A stretch of DNA of 58,334 nucleotides. Source: an uncultured Prevotella sp. (GTDB lineage: Bacteria; Bacteroidota; Bacteroidia; Bacteroidales; Bacteroidaceae). Positions 54,787 through 58,334 of the stretch are shown here, one piece after another; within the stretch, counting starts at the first letter, position 1, and each line of letters opens with the position of its first letter. The notes beneath the pieces were generated by a model. It saw only the letters and a list, made by a program, of their open reading frames with translations, did no database searches and was not told the DNA's origin. Made by a program: the position numbers and the translations under genes. Location of the stretch: the NCBI GenBank assembly GCA_934204655.1, contig CAKPZJ010000015.1, positions 1 through 58,334 on the forward strand, read 5' to 3'.

Positions 54787-55485
54787 CTATCTGAAAGTGA
54801 GCGAGTAGCTGCGGCCGCGTTCGCAGATGATGCGCAGTCGGCTGTTGGCCTCGATGACGGGCTTCAGCCGACGGATAAGGGTGTAGAGGGTGTCGCTGGC
54901 ATCGGGCTTCTTGGGCCATAGCCGGTTGCAGATGTCCTGCTTGGACAGCGTGTGGCCCTCGGCCTGCATAAACAGCACTAACAGGCGGTGCTGCATGGGC
55001 GTGAGCCTTACGGGCGTGGCTGCGGCACCGATGAAATGGTCGTTTATCAGCGTCAGTCCGCCATAGGTGAGTCCTGCGGCCGCCTGGGCGGGCCGGTTGC
55101 GGCGCATGTACCAGGTGCTGGCCATCAGCCATAGCAGGCCGAGGGCTAAGAGCGTGGCCGAGGCCCGCTGGTCAGACAGGGCGTAGATGGTGGCAAAGTC
55201 GCAGTTGGCATCGGCCACCATCTCGGTGACCACCCGGTCTTTGCGGCGCGTGGTGCGCAGCGCTATGCAGGCCGTATCGCGCAGCGCGGCTATAGTGAGA
55301 TGACTGCGGTAGCACCTGATGGTGTCGGCGCTCACCACATCGGCGCGCATCTGCCCTAACGTGGTCGTCAGTGCCTGTTGTACATCGGCCGCAATCAGTC
55401 GCTGGGTACACCGGTAGCTATGGATGCCCATGCAGAGCGAGCACATGAGGGTCGCGCAGAAAACGATAATCGGAAGTCTCTTCAT
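54787..55485 (-). CDS. Membrane-tethered winged-helix transcriptional regulator
   Basis: This 232-residue protein has an N-terminal membrane helix (about 4-22), a roughly 85-residue extracytoplasmic region and a second helix (about 108-125, ATLLALGLLWLMASTWYM). The cytoplasmic OmpR/PhoB-type winged helix runs from about 150 to 232 (TPMQHRLLVLFMQAEGHTLSKQDICNRLW...LYTLIRRLKPVIE). It is a one-component, ToxR-like sensor layout without a receiver domain. Its gene precedes the broken barrel gene on the same strand (98 bp gap), and such pairs recur in Bacteroidetes. It probably controls that barrel protein; the signal is unknown. Confidence 0.82.
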   Translation of the reverse strand: MKRLPIIVFCATLMCSLCMGIHSYRCTQRLIAADVQQALTTTLGQMRADVVSADTIRCYRSHLTIAALRDTACIALRTTRRKDRVVTEMVADANCDFATIYALSDQRASATLLALGLLWLMASTWYMRRNRPAQAAAGLTYGGLTLINDHFIGAAATPVRLTPMQHRLLVLFMQAEGHTLSKQDICNRLWPKKPDASDTLYTLIRRLKPVIEANSRLRIICERGRSYSLTFR

Positions 55486-55519
55486 AACTGGAGTTGTAAT
55501 GGATGTAATTCAGACCCTG

Positions 55520-55527
55520 CAAAGATA
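55520..55527 (-). promoter_or_regulatory. Candidate -7 box for the regulator gene
   Basis: On the minus strand TATCTTTG, followed by CAG, is 35 bp upstream of the start codon at 55485. No -33 TTTG is apparent. Confidence 0.5.
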
Positions 55528-55582
55528 CAGATTTTAGTTGGAAGCATGGCCAGAAAGTCTGGGAAAATCTCTCCCGCATCAG

Positions 55583-55668
55583 CAAAGACCCGTCTCCTGC
55601 TTTCTAATGATGGCTCCCAGTACTCTCGGAGCCGTCATTAGAAACGTGGAGACCGGTCTTTAGAATTG
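55583..55668 (+). repeat. Interspersed 'GAGCCGTCATTAG' element, copy 9
   Basis: GACCCGTCTCCTGCTTTCTAA and TGATGGCTCCCAG face CTCTCGGAGCCGTCATTAG, AAACGTGGAGACCGGTC and TTTAG. Here the two central units are in opposite orientation, so the copy is a near palindrome. The stretch 55669-55805 shows no recognisable feature. Confidence 0.72.
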
Positions 55669-55805
55669 TAAAGGGTGTCGCGAGGGTTGGAACTGATAGC
55701 CCCATGGCTTTATCCACTGCCTGCTCCGGCTTGAATCGAAATCATGGTGACGGGGGATAAATCCATTCAAGTTTTTGGAGCCGTTACCCCAACTTGCATT
55801 AATGT

Positions 55806-56966
55806 TTATTGATAAGCATTGATTGCTTTGGCATATTTTGGCATAAAGTCGCGCATGGTAGGGTAGCTGACCGTGTTAGCCTCGCGCTCTTCCAGTGCTT
55901 TCATGATGTCACGGATCATAAAGAACCTTTTGTATGCTTCACGGATTTTAATCTGTGTCTCGTAATAGCCGGCCACGATTTCCTCGTCTGATGCATTTTG
56001 CATTTGATAAATCATTTTGATTTTCTGAATGCTTTCCTTTGTGAACTGCACAGGGTGTGTGGCAAGGTACCTCATCACGCATGCTTCCACGAACATCTCG
56101 TTGGCCACTGTGAGTGGGTTGCCATAGGCTTGCTGAGCATAAAAGCTGGCGTTCTTATTGTAGAAAGCAATCATCTTGTCCTTGATGTCATTCCAGTATT
56201 CCTCGTTTAGAGGATTACAGAAAGAATGGTTGAACTCGTGAATGATGATAGGCAGTGTATAAGCCTCACCATAGTAAATATTTCCAGTGGCATTACGGTC
56301 GGCGCAACCCATGAATGCGTTCTTTATTTCCGAGCCATCTTTGGTCTTCTGCGGAATGGCATAGTTGCCCGGACCGTTTAGCAGACCGAGATAGATATGG
56401 AAAGAGACATTGTTGATAGGGCCAAAGAATGACTTGTACCAATCCATGTCAATCTTGTTGACCAACTGCTGTTGCATGGCTTGTTTACAAGCATTGTAGA
56501 GGGGCAGATTCTTCTTGAAAAAGGAATGAAAATGGGCTTTCTGATAGAAGTCCTCAAGTAGGGCGATGAGTTTTTTTTCGTGTTGTGGAGTAATGCCCCG
56601 ATAGTAATGGTTGAAGTCAGCCTCCAAGTCCGTATTATAATGTAGCTTGCCATTCTTCAACTTCAGGCGCAGCGCCATGGCAACCGGAACATGATAGCCA
56701 AAGCCCTGCTTCACCAGACTGTCTGTCACAAAAACCATGATGGGATGATTGGCATAAGGTGCGAAGGTGCTGTCTACTTGGTGAAAATAGTCAATGACTC
56801 CAGCCTGTTCTTCTGGCCATATATATCCAGGCACCTTGGCAAGGTGGGCTATAACGCTGACCAATTCGCTCTCTTCCGTATAGTCGACGCTGATGTTGTT
56901 TTTGGCTTTAGCACCTGTCAGGCTTGCTATAAACAGTGTGATCACTGCAATATATCTCATATTCAT
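55806..56966 (-). CDS. DUF4932 family exported protein, putative zinc peptidase
   Basis: This 386-residue protein has a signal peptide (to about residue 22, TGAKAKN). Its HEFNH (243-247) fits the HExxH zinc-peptidase motif and is followed by SFCNP and, about 40 residues on, NEMFVEACVMRYL, whose glutamates could complete a gluzincin-type site. It matches the general form of Bacteroidetes DUF4932 proteins. Its sequence is more A/T-rich than the rest of the window and it lies next to insertion sequences, so it may have been acquired. An ATG two codons in is an alternative start. Confidence 0.72.
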   Translation of the reverse strand: MNMRYIAVITLFIASLTGAKAKNNISVDYTEESELVSVIAHLAKVPGYIWPEEQAGVIDYFHQVDSTFAPYANHPIMVFVTDSLVKQGFGYHVPVAMALRLKLKNGKLHYNTDLEADFNHYYRGITPQHEKKLIALLEDFYQKAHFHSFFKKNLPLYNACKQAMQQQLVNKIDMDWYKSFFGPINNVSFHIYLGLLNGPGNYAIPQKTKDGSEIKNAFMGCADRNATGNIYYGEAYTLPIIIHEFNHSFCNPLNEEYWNDIKDKMIAFYNKNASFYAQQAYGNPLTVANEMFVEACVMRYLATHPVQFTKESIQKIKMIYQMQNASDEEIVAGYYETQIKIREAYKRFFMIRDIMKALEEREANTVSYPTMRDFMPKYAKAINAYQ

Positions 56967-57027
56967 ATGCTATTCTAAAATTAGTTGAATGATTTTTTAT
57001 ATAAACTATAGAGTCAACCAGCAAGTG

Positions 57028-57035
57028 CAAAATTA
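57028..57035 (-). promoter_or_regulatory. Candidate -7 box at the IS30 remnant edge, facing the DUF4932 gene
   Basis: On the minus strand TAATTTTG overlaps the stop codon of the IS30 transposase fragment and points to the gene starting at 56966. If active, the remnant supplies that gene's promoter. No -33 match is seen. Confidence 0.4.
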
Positions 57036-57176
57036 CGAATAAACCTTGAAGAACTCTTCTTTAGGTGTAGAAAAGTTGAGTTTCTCTCTTGGCCTTCTAT
57101 TGATTTTTGCTTGGATAGAGGCAATTCTCCTGTCAGTAACTTCACTAATGTCCATTCCTTTAGGGATATATTGCCT
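57033..57176 (-). pseudogene. IS30-family transposase, C-terminal 47 codons
   Basis: Read from 57176 downward without a start codon, the frame gives RQYIPKGMDISEVTD, then INRRPREKLNFSTPKEEFF, and a stop at 57033. This is the conserved end of IS30-type transposases (NRRPRK-LN--TP-E-F). It is cut at its upstream side exactly where the IS982-type terminal repeat begins. The rest of the gene should lie beyond 58334. Confidence 0.82.
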
Positions 57177-58334
57177 ACCCCAGTTCGGGATAAGATGCCA
57201 CGTTCCAAGGCGACCATTACTGTTTGAATAAGGTTACGTGTGCTTAGCAGCCATCCATAGATCCAAGATGGTTGCTGAGCTAAAAAACCTCAAAGTAAAT
57301 ATGCTGTTTTAGAAGAGTTTCAACTGTCTTGTGTTTTCAATGGTGTATCCAACAAGAGCCTTCGGTTTGTTGTCAAAGAAGCAGTATGCCCCCAATGCAG
57401 ATATGAGATTCATAATGAAATTTGTAACAGACCTGTGGCGCGAGTGTACTATTTGCGCTGTGTTTTTAAGCAAATCGTTTATAGTTTCGATGATGTATCT
57501 TTTGCGCAGCATCATCCTGTCATAGAATGGCATTAACTTGTTTTTCATATTTACTCTTAGTCCAGTCACTAACTGAATTCCATCCTCAAAAAGGAAGTCA
57601 AAAAGTTTTTGAGATATATACCCTTTGTCTGCGAACAGCTTGCCATACAGTCGCTTAGCCAATACCTTGAATACATTCGGGTCTTTGTCACTGACATTTG
57701 CTCCTGTGAGCACAAATGCAATAATCTCACCTCTGTCGTTACATGCCAGATGTAACTTAAAGCCATGACACCAGCCCATAGTTCCCTTTCCATCTGTTGC
57801 CAAACCTTTAAATACCTTGTTGGTATAGCGTCTAAGATTATGGCATACTGGTATCATGGTAGAGTCCACGAATGTAATGCCAGTACATCTGCCGAAAGCC
57901 TGAAGGTTAAGGAAGAACATAAGAGGAAAGAACACGCGGCTTTCAAGTTCCACAAGTCGGTTGTATGAAACCGCATTTGGAAAATACGACTTTAAGGTTC
58001 CCTTTATGTAAAATAAATAGTAATGCTTGAAATTACGGAAAGAACCAAAATGAAAGAGCAACATGATTGTCATGATTTCACTGTCAGACAACGATGCTTT
58101 ACGCCTTCTGCGCTTTGTTCCGTCATCGCCAATAAGCAGTTTACCTGCATTTTCTGCATCAAAATGTTTGCAAAACTCATCAATAACACAAAATAATTCT
58201 GTAACTTTGTAATCGGTAGTCATAATCAATATCTTTGTAACTATTTGATTTTCACCTATAAAGGTACAAAATATTTATTAGACTACCAACTTTTTATGAC
58301 TTGTTTTTCTGGATTCTTATCCCGAACTGGGGTA
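57176..58334 (-). mobile_element. IS982-type insertion sequence, complete to the window end
   Basis: The terminal inverted repeats are TACCCCAGTTCGGGATAAGA (57176-57195) and its complement at 58315-58334. They are perfect over 20 bp and enclose about 1.16 kb with one transposase gene. The element sits inside an IS30 transposase gene. The window ends at the last base of the right repeat, so the outer flank and any target duplication cannot be checked. Confidence 0.9.
57309..58229 (-). CDS. IS982-family transposase
   Basis: This 306-residue DDE transposase appears intact. The N-terminal region is TTDYKVTELFCVIDEFCKHF. The catalytic acidic residues are visible in FVDSTMIPVC, LFADKGYIS and RYIIETINDLLK. 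The ATG two codons downstream of the first (MTTDYK) is the usual family start and equally likely here. The complete frame and intact terminal repeats suggest recent activity. The element lies in the A/T-rich right end of the window with the IS30 remnant. Confidence 0.95.
   Translation of the reverse strand: MIMTTDYKVTELFCVIDEFCKHFDAENAGKLLIGDDGTKRRRRKASLSDSEIMTIMLLFHFGSFRNFKHYYLFYIKGTLKSYFPNAVSYNRLVELESRVFFPLMFFLNLQAFGRCTGITFVDSTMIPVCHNLRRYTNKVFKGLATDGKGTMGWCHGFKLHLACNDRGEIIAFVLTGANVSDKDPNVFKVLAKRLYGKLFADKGYISQKLFDFLFEDGIQLVTGLRVNMKNKLMPFYDRMMLRKRYIIETINDLLKNTAQIVHSRHRSVTNFIMNLISALGAYCFFDNKPKALVGYTIENTRQLKLF

Noticed and set aside
57014..57217. 67-codon frame across the IS boundary
   Set aside because: It runs in another frame through the IS30 remnant into the IS982 end. 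The frame with real IS30 similarity ends at 57033.
1..58334. tRNA, rRNA or riboswitch genes
   Set aside because: I scanned intergenic regions for tRNA-like cloverleaf ends, rRNA signatures and common riboswitch cores and saw none. Structured intergenic sequence is accounted for by terminators and the repeat families; a covariance-model search would be decisive.

Overview
The window reads as a Bacteroidales chromosome segment, most likely from a Prevotellaceae-like gut or oral lineage. The grounds are SusC/SusD outer-membrane glycan-uptake pairs, S46 dipeptidyl peptidase, a type IX secretion sorting domain, a fused SpmA/SpmB protein, a combined exonuclease-RecQ-UvrD helicase, IS982 and IS30 relics, and promoters with the Bacteroidetes pattern TTTG-N19-TAnnTTTG rather than the sigma70 form. 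Assignment below order level is inference. No rRNA, tRNA or CRISPR array was recognised.

Layout. 1-5086 (+): a SufT/MIP18-type protein and an LpxH-like phosphatase, then L-fucose isomerase and L-fucose permease. 5087-9142 (-): pta-ackA (acetyl-phosphate/ATP) and folP-cdaA (folate; c-di-AMP). 9143-11147: repeats, a SusC-leader/integrase chimera and an apparent invertible promoter. 11148-26057 (+): two SusC/SusD loci, the second with a fimbrillin/BACON-like lipoprotein, separated by a 2.3 kb repeat island. 27187-28215 (-): a porin. 28449-35908 (+): a tight four-gene operon (zinc metalloprotease, SpmAB, flippase, DPP7-type peptidase). 36959-42274 (-): a GH3 beta-glucosidase, then xylB-xylA. 42921-47327 (-): a 1468-residue T9SS-secreted protein. 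47705-52597 (+): a three-part exonuclease/RecQ/UvrD helicase. 52631-55485 (-): an outer-membrane barrel gene broken by an in-frame TGA, and a membrane-tethered winged-helix regulator. 55806-58334 (-): a DUF4932 protein, an IS30 remnant and a complete IS982-type element reaching the end of the window.

The coding content is a saprophytic glycan and peptide economy: SusCD uptake, fucose and xylose entry into isomerase pathways, GH3 cleavage of beta-glucosides, DPP7 and metalloprotease peptide processing, and acetate production through Pta-AckA.

The most unusual content is non-coding. (1) Near-perfect 148-bp inverted repeats cover the start codon and secretion leader of the first susC and flank 368 bp that hold its promoter. 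One copy is fused in frame to the tail of a tyrosine recombinase, so the layout is that of an ON/OFF switch. (2) Four copies of a roughly 350-bp MITE-like element lie in the intergenic islands. Their 19-bp terminal hairpins are exactly 267 bp apart in three copies and 204 bp in the fourth. Two of them run into 84-85-bp tandem arrays with higher-order structure. (3) A second interspersed element occurs nine times. (4) An 84-bp repeat carrying a perfect promoter is stacked upstream of folP.
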